A DNA stretch of 64,000 bases from Lumbricus rubellus (Eukaryota > Annelida > Clitellata > Crassiclitellata > Lumbricidae). The notes beneath the pieces were generated by a model, which searched no databases, was not told the origin of the DNA, and saw only the letters and a program-made list of their open reading frames with translations. The position numbers and the translations under genes were made by a program. Below, piece by piece: positions 1 to 10,434 of this stretch; the stretch's first letter is position 1; every line of letters begins with the position of its first letter. The stretch covers positions 1,314,326 to 1,378,325 of the forward strand of contig OX243825.1 in assembly GCA_945859605.1 (NCBI GenBank), read 5' to 3'.

Positions 1-229
1 CAATTCAGGGCTGTTTTTAAGAATTTTTTAGAATTGCACAACTTCTTTTTTCTTTTCACATCCTCCTTGGTAAATTACTCCAAAATGAAGAAAATTACCT
101 TTTAAACTAGTTTTAACGGCACAGAAGTGCTTTTACAACTGCACAAATCCATTTAGAACTCCACATTTTGTGTACAACTGCACGCTAAAAAGGCCCTGCA
201 TGTCACTAAGGTAAATCGGGCTCCATGGC

Positions 230-410
230 ATCGGAGTAGGCCTACTATTGTTCCTTTAAGGATAACCCTTTGACAATAAGACACTTTGATGCATATAATA
301 TGGCGTGTATTTTATTATATGATATGAAACGCGTATGCGCTGCTTGAGTTTGTTGATTTTGTGATGCTTTGTGAAAATAAAAGTCTTGACTTGAAAATAA
401 ATGTTAATTG
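230..410 (+). other. 3' UTR-like tail of an upstream FReD paralogue, with poly(A) signal
   Basis: The stretch resembles the distal 3' UTR of gene A (about 22740-22910) and gene B (about 30980-31120). All three share a 'ggataac.cttt' segment or a 'gcttgartttrtygatktt' segment, followed about 30 bp later by AATAAAAG; here AATAAA is at 376-381. This suggests that another member of the cluster lies just to the left of the window. Positions 1-205 resemble intron sequence near 37190-37275 and 27770-27850. The call rests on by-eye similarity only. Confidence 0.4.
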
Positions 411-1189
411 ATGACCAGTGACTGACACTGGAGCAGAGAGGGAATTGTTCATCCAGCTATAACCGATTATTTGCGAAATGTCCTGATTTGGCTCCCTGTT
501 TCGGATTATGTGCCGAGTCTCTGCCTGGATATGGCGATGATCAATAGGCCAATATGGGTCCCTTTTATAGGTTGCATTCCCTAAAATGACAGACTGCTGA
601 ACAAGAGTCATTGTAGTGTGCCTCGCATGTCACCGCCTAAATTATAAAATTGCCATGTAAAACGCATTTGGCTAACCGCGTGTCTTAGTGTCCTTGCGCG
701 CATTGTCTTATTATTGCTTTCCAGAGTCGTTTGAAAGTCGCCAGCCAAGTGCTCTGCTACAATCGGCGGCGCCCGCAGGCCTACGCACTTACGCAAGTGC
801 GTACAGCGCTGAAGGCTAAAAAAAATATATTAAAGCGAAAACATTATAAGCTGTGTATTGTGTAATTCTTATTCTACTGATTCTATTATATAATAATCTA
901 TCGTTTCAAACAACATCCGAAATTAGCTCCAGACCTATGCGTTTACCCAAAATTCAACAAAAAGGTTATGTTGGCGGTACATCACAATCGCCATTAGGCT
1001 TATAAAGCTCGCTTCGATCGCCGTTTGCTTCATATTTGTGCAAGCTGTGCGTACAGGAAAAAATCCTGGGTGCGCCGCTGGTTACAATACACTACAATAG
1101 GCTACATTTCACATAGGTTTTCACTCTGCTTAGATGCGTAGCTTTAGGCTATAAGACCCCATCTAACCTGCACGCTACAAACAGTCTTA
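411..1189. other. Intergenic DNA, nothing recognised
   Basis: No exon-like open frame with family similarity, RNA gene or clear repeat boundary was seen. Short frames on the minus strand here have no recognisable domain. The sequence is moderately AT-rich, with scattered TAGGCCTA-like words as in the rest of the window. Confidence 0.4.
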
Positions 1190-1197
1190 GGCTAAAC

Positions 1198-2512
1198 CAG
1201 TGCCGGATTAACTTTTTAGAGGCCTGGCGCAAACAATGCAACAAAACTAAAGTAGGCCCTCTATCCAATCAAATTATCAAAAAATGGGGGGGAAGTAATT
1301 ATATAGAAAAACATACTTTAATAATTTATGAACACAAAATGAAGCTGGGATAGGATCATAGGAGATTTTTTTAAATTTCACTTGTTAGGCTACAGTTCAA
1401 CTGTTCAAAAATGTTCGTCGAGTTTAAAAGTCTTTCCTTCGCGCTTTCAAAGTAGAGAAAGAATCAATGATACATGTAACTTGAAAGTCAAGATCTGTCA
1501 AGATTTCCGACTCAATGTTCAAAAGAGTTAAATTTGCCAATCTAGCTGCCCATTGTTGACCTCAAAGATGATTTTATGCGTTTTAAACTAATTTAAATGA
1601 CTGAATGATCTTTCTCCACTGCAGTTACTTAGACCTACAGGCAAAGTTAAGTAAATACGTATAGTGCAATACAAACATTTGGAAAGCCGTCTTTCAGATT
1701 ATAGCGGTAGCCTACATTATATTCAGCATCTTTTGTGGAGTAACTGCTGTACATGTTTCTGTCTCTTGTTTTAATGGTAGATCTATGGTAGTTTCAGATT
1801 TAGGCAATGCATATCAATGATATCATTGCTGAAATCAAGGGTGTCTGTTGTTGGCATTAGTGCTGACACTGCTGAGCGGCCTAAGCCTTAACTGCATCCA
1901 GCTTCTGACGCTGAGTCGACACCATCTATAAATTGCGGCACTTCTCGTGTTTTTACTGCCAGAAATTTATCAATAGGCCTACTACCACGTTGCTGTTTGC
2001 CTACCTCTTCAAGTTCGGGTTTTCTTTGACGTTTCTGCCAACCGGACTCAAAATTTCTTCATTTTCTTTAGGCCTACTTATTTTATTTGTTTAAAAATTA
2101 AAATTAAAAAAGAAATAAGCAGCTACATAAACACTAAATAGTAGATAATAATATTACATGGAACACACACTGTGTCGTCTGTACCGTACGCATATCTATA
2201 AATTATTTTATTTGGTGATGGGGTCGATCCGCGCATAAATTTATTACGTCATACGTCATCATTACAGTAGCCTACACAATTAATTAGTACGTCATCATTA
2301 TAGTAGTAGTACTGTAGAAGGCCTGTTTTTATAATGCCACCAAATTTTATATGCAATGCTTGTTTTAGAAATTAGGCATTTTAAATAAGCCGGACTGTGA
2401 CTTAGCCTATATAAACAAATTCGATCGGATAATCGGATTTCTCAATGTTTTTTAAATTTTTTGCCCCCGAAAGAAGGCCTGGCGCAAGTGCGCCATAGTT
2501 AATCTGGCACTG
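1198..2512 (-). mobile_element. hAT-superfamily DNA transposon relic (1,315 bp)
   Basis: The termini are inverted repeats starting CAGTGCCGGATTAAC on the left; the right end gives CAGTGCCAGATTAAC when reversed (14 of 15 match). A perfect 8-bp direct repeat GGCTAAAC flanks the element at 1190-1197 and 2513-2520. An 8-bp duplication and CAGTG-type ends are hallmarks of hAT elements. On the minus strand around 1430-1545 the translation reads like a hAT C-terminal dimerisation domain (RLANLTLLNIESE, then a run ending FSTLKARR), followed by a stop. The rest of the transposase is not recognisable, so this is an internally decayed copy. Confidence 0.85.
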
Positions 2513-2747
2513 GGCTAAACGGAGAGTCGATAGTGCGTGTTGCAACAAGTCAACGAACAAACTGTTCTAAAACAGGAAACATGGCAGCATAAGTAAAACA
2601 AAGGCGAAGGCATATTATAGGCTATGCTAACTATAAAACTGGTAAACATTCGACATTATTATTTTTGCAAATCACAGATATTCAGTTCGAGGATATGTAA
2701 CAAGACAGTGCCTTGCTACAAAACATTGCGCTGCATAAGAGATTCAC

Positions 2748-3105
2748 AAGGCCGTAGCCAGGATTTGATTTCGGGGGGTGTTTTGTAGGCGGAGAATTTC
2801 TGACGACTTTTTTCAGCAATCGTAAACCTGGGACTAACAGGCCTATCGATATTAGTCCCAGCGTAAACGGCTTTCTTACCATATTTTCGCCTAATTTCAT
2901 GTTTTTTCATTAGGCCTATGTGCTATAGGCCTAGTGAATGCATTCTAGGCCTATTATTTTGTAAAATTTTATTTCGGGGGTGTTTTCATGGTTTTATTTC
3001 ATGGTTTTTACATCAAGTGCTAATAAATGCATTATATAATTTTTGCATTTCCCATTTCGGGGGGGTGTTCAAACACCCAAAACACCCCCCCTAGCTACGG
3101 CCTTG
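2748..3105. mobile_element. MITE-like non-autonomous DNA transposon with 9-bp target duplication
   Basis: An 11-bp inverted terminal repeat (AAGGCCGTAGC at 2748-2758, GCTACGGCCTT at 3094-3104) is bordered by a perfect 9-bp direct repeat GAGATTCAC at 2739-2747 and 3106-3114. The subterminal parts are G-rich on the left and C-rich on the right, giving a longer imperfect inverted repeat (ggggggtgttt and aaacaccccccc). No transposase coding is seen. A 9-bp duplication would fit a Mutator-like element, but the superfamily is not established. Confidence 0.7.
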
Positions 3106-3174
3106 GAGATTCACGCTGCGTACATGGGTTGTTCTACAAAGCTCCCACCAACCAACCAGCTACAATCAGAGCTA

Positions 3175-3669
3175 TGGGGCCGTCCATAAAGTACGTCACG
3201 CTATATTTGACCATTTTTAACCCTCCTGTCACAAACTGTCACACTTTCTCGGACCCCCCCCTTAAAGTACGTCACACTTTCTCGGACACTCCTCCTAAAG
3301 TACGTAACACTTTCGAATTTTTTTAAAATTAACACCTTATTCAAATTAATATAAAACACACTTCACTATTAAACTGTAAAGTTTCCACTTAAAAGAACTA
3401 TCACGTTATTAAAATGACTTTAATAGTAGAATAGTTAATTATCAACAGTTGTAACAGTTATTCATTGAAGCAGTAGGCTAACTCAATGTAGATTGAATTT
3501 GAACACAAAAATTGCAAAAATAAGACTAGACAATTATAATTATAATACACATCATAAAAAAATGTGTGACGTCACACATGGCCTGACCCCTCCTACACCT
3601 GTCACAAACTGTCACACTTGCTTACACCCCCACCCCCTGGAGCGTGACGTACTTTATGGACGGCCCCCA
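3175..3669. mobile_element. Palindromic-ended DNA transposon relic, TA target duplication
   Basis: The left end, GGGGCCGTCCATAAAGTACG followed by TCACGCT, has its reverse complement at the right end (AGCGTGA, then CGTACTTTATGGACGGCCCC), about 27 matching bases. TA is present on both sides (3173-3174 and 3670-3671). Inside, CTGTCACAAACTGTCACACTT and 'aaagtacgtcacactttctcgg' motifs recur near both ends as subterminal repeats. There is no intact transposase. The short frame at 3027-3326 is a by-product of these repeats. Confidence 0.75.
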
Positions 3670-4974
3670 TAAGCTCAGGATCGAAAATGCGAGTTGCAAC
3701 AGGTTGTGAAACAGATATTGGAGAAAATGGAACAATGGTATCGTTGTTAACAAAGGCACACTAGTAAAGAATTCAACATTTTCGACTCGCCAGTCATTAT
3801 GTTCAGCATAAATAAAAGCAACAAAGGTCGTCCTGTTCTTTTCTTCTCTTCTTCTTTTCTCTCTTTCGTCAAACGTGCGTTGACAATGAAATCTTCACAA
3901 AACGTTTCCACATTTCTCTGTCGCTTGTATTGTCCAATGCCTTTCTCACAAAAGTACACGTAGGTAAATATAGATCGTGCGGGATGAATACGTACAGCCT
4001 ACCTATTGTTTCAACTGTCTTTGGAAGAAGACGGCACTCGCATACAATTCTCGAGTAGATCTAGCCTATTATAGAAATGTGCCGGTCAGATCCTATTGAA
4101 ATGTGCCGGTCAGATCACCTCTGAATGTCTGCTATTGCTTGAAGGGAAACTATGAATAGAAATAACATATTAAGTAGACGTAGATAACATTGTGGACGAT
4201 GAAAGCGTCTATTCTCTGTCTAATGCACATGCAGTGGCGATCCGCCGGTGTACTAGTCTGATATAAGCTTAGATTAACTTGAATTTGCATACAATTTTTC
4301 GTGAATGGAAATGTACCCGATTGCCCTGCTTTAAACACCGTCACCTCTGTCTGCCTGCTTTTGTTTAATGGGAATCGCGCTCAAAATAATGGGTTTGAGA
4401 AATCTCCAGTCAACTTTAAGACTAATGTTCACATATTCGATTATGTCAATTGTAAAGTCTTTGTTCACGGTGGCATTGTAACTCCCGAAGACAGTGTCGG
4501 CATTCGAAACCGGGGCACAAACTTAAGAGTCAGTTCATTTGTTTGACAGCATTCGAGTCTCTCATTGTTCGAGAAATATTGATCACACACAGTATAAATT
4601 CACGCTGCATCGGCCAACGATGACGGTGCAACGTGCACCAACATCAATGATAAAAGACTCTGCTTTCTCTTACTGCTCTTTATTGGGAGAAGCTTTAACT
4701 TGGGCAAAATTATTAACACACGTTTAATTAACTTTAACGAGAACCGATTTTAAAGGCACACCTGCGTAGCGAAATAAAATACCGTTAACTATAATAGGCT
4801 ACTGCGTTGAAACAATTCAGATCTAACAAACGTTATCATGGCGAGATTCATGTAGGGCGGCTATCACATTTGGAACCTTAGTGCTAAACAAATTAATTAT
4901 GAAAAGCTATTCTGCGGTCTTATAAAGTTTTAAAATCGATTGGCCGTCGGTGCAATAGGCCTATTTATTTTGCT
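3670..4974. other. Intergenic DNA upstream of FReD gene A
   Basis: No gene is recognised. A block at about 4290-4730 resembles the DNA upstream of gene B (about 24650-24730 and 25990-26160), for example 'cgttgcatcrgccaacgatg' and 'ttaggagaagc.ttg'. This upstream region was therefore part of the duplicated segment. Short frames here are not convincing. Confidence 0.45.
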
Positions 4975-5107
4975 GCTGCTTGAAAATCGCGGACGTTGAA
5001 TTTAAACCTACAGCAGCCTACCATTCCCATAAAGGTCAGTTCAACTCAAAGCGCTTTGGGAGACACATTCAACTTGACAAATTAATCAGCAACAACAACA
5101 AGGCCCA
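4975..5107 (+). promoter_or_regulatory. Conserved upstream block of FReD gene A (candidate promoter / 5' UTR)
   Basis: The sequence 'aaatcgcggacgttgaatttaaa' followed by 'cagcctaccattccc' and 'aggtcagttcaactcaaagc' aligns with the block at 26450-26561 before gene B ('aaaatcgcggccgttgaatttaaa', 'cagcctggcattt', 'aggtcagtttgactcagag'). Conservation continues to the start codon in both genes. Function is inferred from position and conservation only; no transcription start is visible. Confidence 0.35.
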
Positions 5108-5425
5108 ATGCATCTTGAATTCCTCCACGCTCTATGGTTCAGGTTGCTGAGTTATCTGCTAATTATACTGCCAACGGTTGTCATCTGTCAAAGACAGCAA
5201 AGCCAATATTATTTCATGGTTGCCGCCACATGGAGAAACTACTGCCCACGTTCAGAAGACGCAATACGAAGTCTTTACACTGAGTCGCAAATGATGTGTG
5301 CGCTAGAATGCAGCTTCTCACCTCAGTGCATTCAATTCAGCTACAACACTTCGAACCGATTGTGTAACTTTTACAGTTACGTTCCGCAGAAGATATTTTA
5401 CGACAGAGACTGCACATTTATGATG
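5108..5425 (+). CDS. FReD gene A, exon 1: signal peptide and PAN/apple-like domain
   Basis: First exon of a four-exon gene (5108-5425, 6808-6841, 8343-8575, 21815-22183) predicted to encode a secreted protein of about 317 residues. Residues 1-27 form a hydrophobic signal peptide ending near VVICQ. Residues 36-106 form a small cysteine-rich domain with the core CALECSFSPQC followed by FSYNTSNRLCNFY, the pattern of PAN/apple domains, which bind proteins or carbohydrates. The exon ends in phase 0 at a GTAGGC donor. The ATG is chosen because it starts the signal peptide and aligns exactly with gene B. The rest of the protein is an atypical fibrinogen-related domain, so an extracellular lectin or immune-recognition role is likely but unproven. 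Confidence 0.8.
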
Positions 5426-6376
5426 GTAGGCTCCTAAAGAATAAGCACGTTTCATGATGGTACATGTAGGATACAACAGTAAATTTACACTGATTTTGCA
5501 TTGGTTTTCCATCGAGTATTTCTTAACATGAAACTATTCCAAGAAATTTTAAAATGATTTTAAAACTTAAGATCATTAGGCCTCTGTTATCGTACGTCGC
5601 TGTTCATGCAGCACATAGGCCTATTAGGCCTACATTTTATTATTTATTTTAGAGAATATAATATTAATGAAAGTAGTCTAAGTAGTAAGTAGGCCGCAAA
5701 TGGCTCTCAAGAGTGTAGAACTAGTTCTTTAGGACCACCTTTATTCTCGATTGTGCATGGTAACTCATTTCCTAGTGATTACATAAATAATTACATACGG
5801 TGTTTTATTGAAGACGAACTGCAGTTCTTTGAATCATTTTCGCTTCATTAGATTTCGCTGTGAAACCATACAACTGACAAGTTCCTGCCTAGAATGAGGC
5901 ATGTTTGATTCCAGAGCGTTCAAGTCGATTAGCAGCCAAATGGCGTTGCTTAGCAACGTAAAAAATATTGTGGTTCTTGTAAGGAGCAGGCTCCGACGTA
6001 TTTAAGAGAAAACAAACACGGTTTGAATCATTTAAATAAAGCATATTATTTACTTTATTTACTAATTTTTTACTTCCCAGTCCAGTCGCCATTATACGCT
6101 GTTCTTCGGCTATATCTATCCACTGGGCCTCTGCTACCTCTACATCAACAACAGAAAAAGGTAAACAAATAGGAAACCCTCCCCGCAGAAACAATCCTGA
6201 CAGTTCTAGGTCTAATCGTTTTTCAGTCTTTGTGAATGAAAATGTTTTCAAATCAACAAATGCATTTGTTGTTACAATTTTATATTGCTATCCACTGTTT
6301 TAAAGCTACAAACAAAGTGGAATAACCATTTCAGGAAGAGCAAAGGAGATCTTAACCCTAACATCTTCAGACCATT

Positions 6377-6790
6377 ACTATGTTATTTATTATTAAGTTA
6401 TTTATTATTATGTTATTTATTATTATGTTTTTTATTATAATGTTATTTATTATTGTGTTATTTATTATTATGTTATTTATTATTATGTTATTTATTATTA
6501 TGTTTTTTTATTATAATGTTATTTATTATTGTGTTATTTATTATTATGCTATTTATTATTATGTTATTTATTATTATGTTATTTATTATAATGTTATTTA
6601 TTATTGTGTTATTTATTATTATGTTATTTATTATTAGGCTATTTATTATTATGTTATTTATTATTATGTTATTTATTATTATGCTATTTATTTTTATTAT
6701 GTTATTTATTATTATGTTATTTATTATTATGTTTTTTAAAATTATTATGTTATTTATTATTATGTTATTTATTATTATGTTATTTGTATG
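6377..6790 (+). repeat. 15-bp minisatellite in intron 1 of gene A
   Basis: About 27 degenerate copies of a 15-bp unit close to ATGTTATTTATTATT form a 410-bp array ending only 17 bp before the 34-nt microexon. The period keeps all frames open, which explains the spurious repetitive open frames on both strands. No such array is present at the equivalent place in gene B. Confidence 0.9.
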
Positions 6791-6807
6791 TAATATGTTA
6801 CTTTCAG

Positions 6808-6841
6808 ACACGCGATCCTATCTCTGGTTTGCCAATGACAG
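6808..6841 (+). CDS. FReD gene A, exon 2: 34-nt microexon
   Basis: Flanked by acceptor ACTTTCAG and donor GTAAGCGC. It encodes TRDPISGLPMTG, counting the G that completes the last codon, and runs from phase 0 to phase 1. The matching microexon in gene B (27517-27550) has the same length, phases and near-identical peptide (KRDPVSDLPMTG), which supports it despite its size. It forms a short linker between the PAN-like and fibrinogen domains. Confidence 0.75.
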
Positions 6842-7060
6842 GTAAGCGCTGATGCTTACTAACATTATTTTCGCAAAAGTCTCCGACAGTTTTATGTTTC
6901 ATGTGTAAGATCAAGCTATTGACAGAAACAATGCATCTCATTTTGTGGGCTCTTTGCTGCATCCAAATGTACGAATTTGTGGGTGGAACATGTAATTATT
7001 CCGAGTAAGATTTGAGAGCCATGTTGCACACTAATTGACTCTCAACATCCAAATCACTGA

Positions 7061-7096
7061 TTATCATCATCACCATCATTATCACCATCATCATCG

Positions 7097-7127
<31 letters not shown>

Positions 7128-7129
7128 CG
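7061..7129. repeat. (CAT)n-type microsatellite
   Basis: Imperfect run of CAT/CAC/CGT triplets in intron 2 of gene A. Confidence 0.9.
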
Positions 7130-7513
7130 TGTACGGTGTGCCACATAAATGACTGATATGAGATAACATATCCTCAGTTTCAACATACATGCATCGTCAG
7201 TTTCTTTTTATCCACTCCCTGTGTGAGTTTAAAAAAAGAAACTGAGGGTATGTCAATCCGCCGCCTACGCTAGGGAGGGCAGCAGAAAGCAATGACTGCG
7301 CAAGTGAAAAAGGACTCACAAGAGTCCACAGCATAGACATCCTCATGAGTGAAAAAGTCGGCTTCGAAATGCTTATAAACCCGTGGGCGGAAACATATGG
7401 GGTGACAGGGGGACGGTCCCCTTCCAAAAAGGTGTTGGGGGGACGGCCCATGCATTGGTCTCTCCCAAAGTTGAGCGTGAAGACTCTCACGGCGGACGAA
7501 ATTTTTTTTTATA

Positions 7514-7750
7514 GGTCATCAATTTTTTTGGCGGCGAAAATAGACATTTTTCTTGAGGCTTTCGGACTTTTTTGGGGCGGATGACTAAAAACAACCTTTA
7601 AAAAGGTCATCAACTTTTTTGGCGGCGAAAATTGAAATTTTTCTTGAGTTTCGGCCTTTTTTTGGCCGGATGACTCTTTAAAAAAAAGTTCATCAACTTT
7701 TTGGGCGGCGAAATTAGAAATTTTTTCTTGGCTTTCGGACTCGTAAAATT
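7514..7750. repeat. Tandem repeat, about 85-bp unit, three copies
   Basis: Copies begin near 7514, 7605 and 7688 with 'ggtcatcaacttttttggcg' and continue 'gcgaaaattgaaatttttcttg'. Related single units with 'gacgaccttttttagtcatccggccgaaa' occur at about 28610-28665, 31310-31440 and 49830-49930. This is therefore one dispersed repeat family, present inside or next to several FReD genes. No coding potential is recognised. Confidence 0.65.
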
Positions 7751-8342
7751 TTTTCGTCCGTCAAAAAATCCCTTGCGTCTTTCCTTCGGCGACTCGTTCG
7801 TCCCCCCAAAGTCTACGCCCAGGTTTCCGTCTATGTATAAACCGCACAAACCTATGAGTCAAATCTAGTCAGTCGATGTGTAGGCTTACCAAGCGCATCA
7901 TGACAACACACGTTCTCGCACGATCAATTCTTCTTTAATAATTATGTTGTGCTGTGCTTTTTAAAATAAATTATTATGCGTCACCATCATGGTCAGTTTT
8001 TTGCACGGCACTAGTAGACTAGGTCTAACACTCCGTTAACCCTTTAATGCCGAGATGGAGATGGTAGTAAATGGTATGGAAAATCCTATACCCTTCGGCA
8101 TTAAAGGGTTAAGGACCGTCTAATTCGACTTCGCTACCTTCCAGTAAAATGACGAACACTGGAACAGCTGCCTAGAAATGCCTCTTCATTGCAGACTTAA
8201 CGGATCCGGGACATCTTCTAAACCTTCTCCTCAAATCGCCTTTGATTGCTCGTTTTTCTCTATCTGTCCGTTTGAATACAGCGACCAATATCACACACCT
8301 GTGACTTCACCAAAATTACAAGATCGTTAGTTTTTTTTACAG

Positions 8343-8575
8343 GACGTCTCTTTCAGATAGAGGTTGGCGTTGGCCTGGGAGATGGTCCTGCTCTATTGCC
8401 GACCTTAAACAACTGGATTGTCCTATTGAATCGCTTTGACGGATCTCTGAACTTCAACCGAAGCTGGACCGACTACAAGAATGGATTTGGAGATATTGGA
8501 CGAGGAGAGTTTTGGCTGGGAAACGAAAAACTCTACCGTCTATGTAACAGAACCGTTTATACCCTTCGCATAGAG
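8343..8575 (+). CDS. FReD gene A, exon 3: first half of fibrinogen-related domain
   Basis: Acceptor TTTTTTTTACAG and donor GAG|GTATGT; entry phase 1, exit phase 0. It encodes an N-terminal stretch ending PTLNNWIVLLNRFDGSL, then NFNRSWTDYKNGFGDIG and GEFWLGNEKLYRL. These match the conserved core of fibrinogen C-terminal domains (W..hQRR.DGS..F.R.W..Y..GFG....EFWLG...). The usual upstream subdomain, with its first cysteine and the SGVYTI-type segment, is absent and replaced by a short VGVGLGDGP segment. The following intron (8576-21814) is 13.2 kb because it holds the LTR element. Confidence 0.85.
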
Positions 8576-9821
8576 GTATGTGCAGGTTGAAATATTGCAA
8601 TCGCTAATCTTACTTAAGTAATAATAGTACTACTGTAATTAAGCTTCGCTGCAGATTCTTATTGGTTCTTGACTGGTCATTTCCGAACAATAATTATCTT
8701 TGACTCGACTTATAAACAGAAATAAGTTGAACCCATGCGCTTGGCTTAATAATGATGCTATAAAAATGTGGGTGTAATAATAGAAAAATTAATCCTTATC
8801 ATGATTAAGGCGTAGAAATGATAAATAATCGTAAAATGAAATAAACTGCTTCTTGGCGTTCAGCAAGAATTTTCTGTAGGGGAACAAAGGTGTTCGAAAT
8901 GGTTGACATGGCGTCTAAAGGGAGTGTAGGAAGCAACCGTTCGAGTCATAACACCCGCCTACAAGTATAACAAACCATGGACACGGTGGAAATGCCGAAA
9001 AGTCGATGGCAGTTTAAACTATGAATGTTCGGATGTTTGTAGTAGGCCTACGGCACAGTTGGTAAAATCAGCTTAAATGAACAAACAGCTGACTGCAGTC
9101 TATAACGAACCCAGGAAGTGTTTTTGATCTTTTCTATTCATAATACCAGTTCCTAGCTGACTAATACAATCATGTAGAAAGCATGGGCAATCAGTCGCCC
9201 TTGACAATCTAATGGTGCTGAGAGGATTATATCCTAACACGTACCACAATAGATTATAGCTCACGTCGAATGTAGTCATACATAACCCAAGAAAGGTGGA
9301 GGGATGCAGAGAGCCACTGATGGCTGAGCGCAATAATCGAGCTGAAAGACCTTTCCAAACAAATGCATGGTTTTAAGCCAAGACACACCGAACACGAGTA
9401 GCCTACTCTATAATGTTGCACAAAAACGAAGATGAGTAGCGAGCATAATACGCGGCTGACTGCATGCACAACTCGACACGTGAATGAATGAGTCGCGGAT
9501 GTGAGATGTGGGGATTGGAAAGGGACCGACATGATGTGGCGGAAATGCCACAAGACGAATTTTCGAATATGAAACATAAGCTGGTAACTGACAATACATG
9601 GGCGGCCAAAGTAGGGTCGCGGGATTCCTTATAGCGACGGAGCTATGGCCGATACAAATTCGCGGTATATGCGGATCGACTAGTAAATCGTTTCGCTACA
9701 AGTTTGCCATGAGGCGTTAGGCCGCCAAAATTCGCGTTGAAGAGGTCTTCCTACGGAAGACCGATTCGTGTTTTATAGCCAAAGTATAGTGTGCAAGCAG
9801 CAACTTTTGACTTTGGGCGCA

Positions 9822-9827
9822 TATAAA
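9822..9827 (+). promoter_or_regulatory. Candidate LTR TATA box
   Basis: TATAAA in 'gcgcatataaaatttgcgcg', flanked by a short inverted repeat (gcgc and gcgc). An identical copy is in the 3' LTR at 9042-9047 plus 10,000, that is 19042-19047. Its role as the start of U3/R is inferred. Confidence 0.35.
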
Positions 9828-10428
9828 ATTTGCGCGGATAATGGTATCGAATTTCTGAATACACCGTTCGAAAGATAAATTATCGGGCTGCCGAATTGCC
9901 GTTGAGAGCTAAGCGATAGCTGTATCCGATCGAAAGATATGAATTTTATTCGAATTACGGTCGAATTTACGTGCATTGGCAAATGACTGGATAGAGAGAG
10001 CTACATCTATAAAAATCGTTAAAACATCCGTGGAATAAAGCCTGCCACACGCTGCTCTGCTTAAGTGTCGGATACGTGTAGCAAGACAACACTCTGTGTA
10101 TGATTCTGCATTTATCACGATATATACGGCGCGCTGACGACCACTCAATACCTTGTGTATTCGACGTCGTTTACCGGCCAAACGTATCCGGTGGCGTATC
10201 GATAGCTGCTAACCCGGCTAATCTGCGTCATAGCTGTTTCGGTTAAGAGTTCGAGGGCAAATTGATACCGGTTCGATTATCTACGGCCTCCGGCCGTAGA
10301 AAGACCCGTGTTCCGTGGTGCATGCTAAAATATCGGTAGGGCAAGGGTTTGGGCTCCCTCCCTGCTCGAGTAGCTGCCGTGAGTGTGTGAAGGCGACCCC
10401 GCGGCGCCTGGTGTCCGCGGACGTTACC

Positions 10429-10434
10429 AATAAA
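10429..10434 (+). terminator. Candidate LTR poly(A) signal
   Basis: AATAAA in 'ttaccaataaaacgttctgtg'. In the 3' LTR (19649-19654) it could end the genomic RNA. An alternative AATAAA lies upstream at 10034-10039. Confidence 0.3.

Noticed and set aside
6380..6852. Hydrophobic MLFII-repeat and Asn/Ile-repeat proteins
   Set aside because: A 15-bp minisatellite that keeps all frames open. The only real coding here is the 34-nt exon at 6808-6841.
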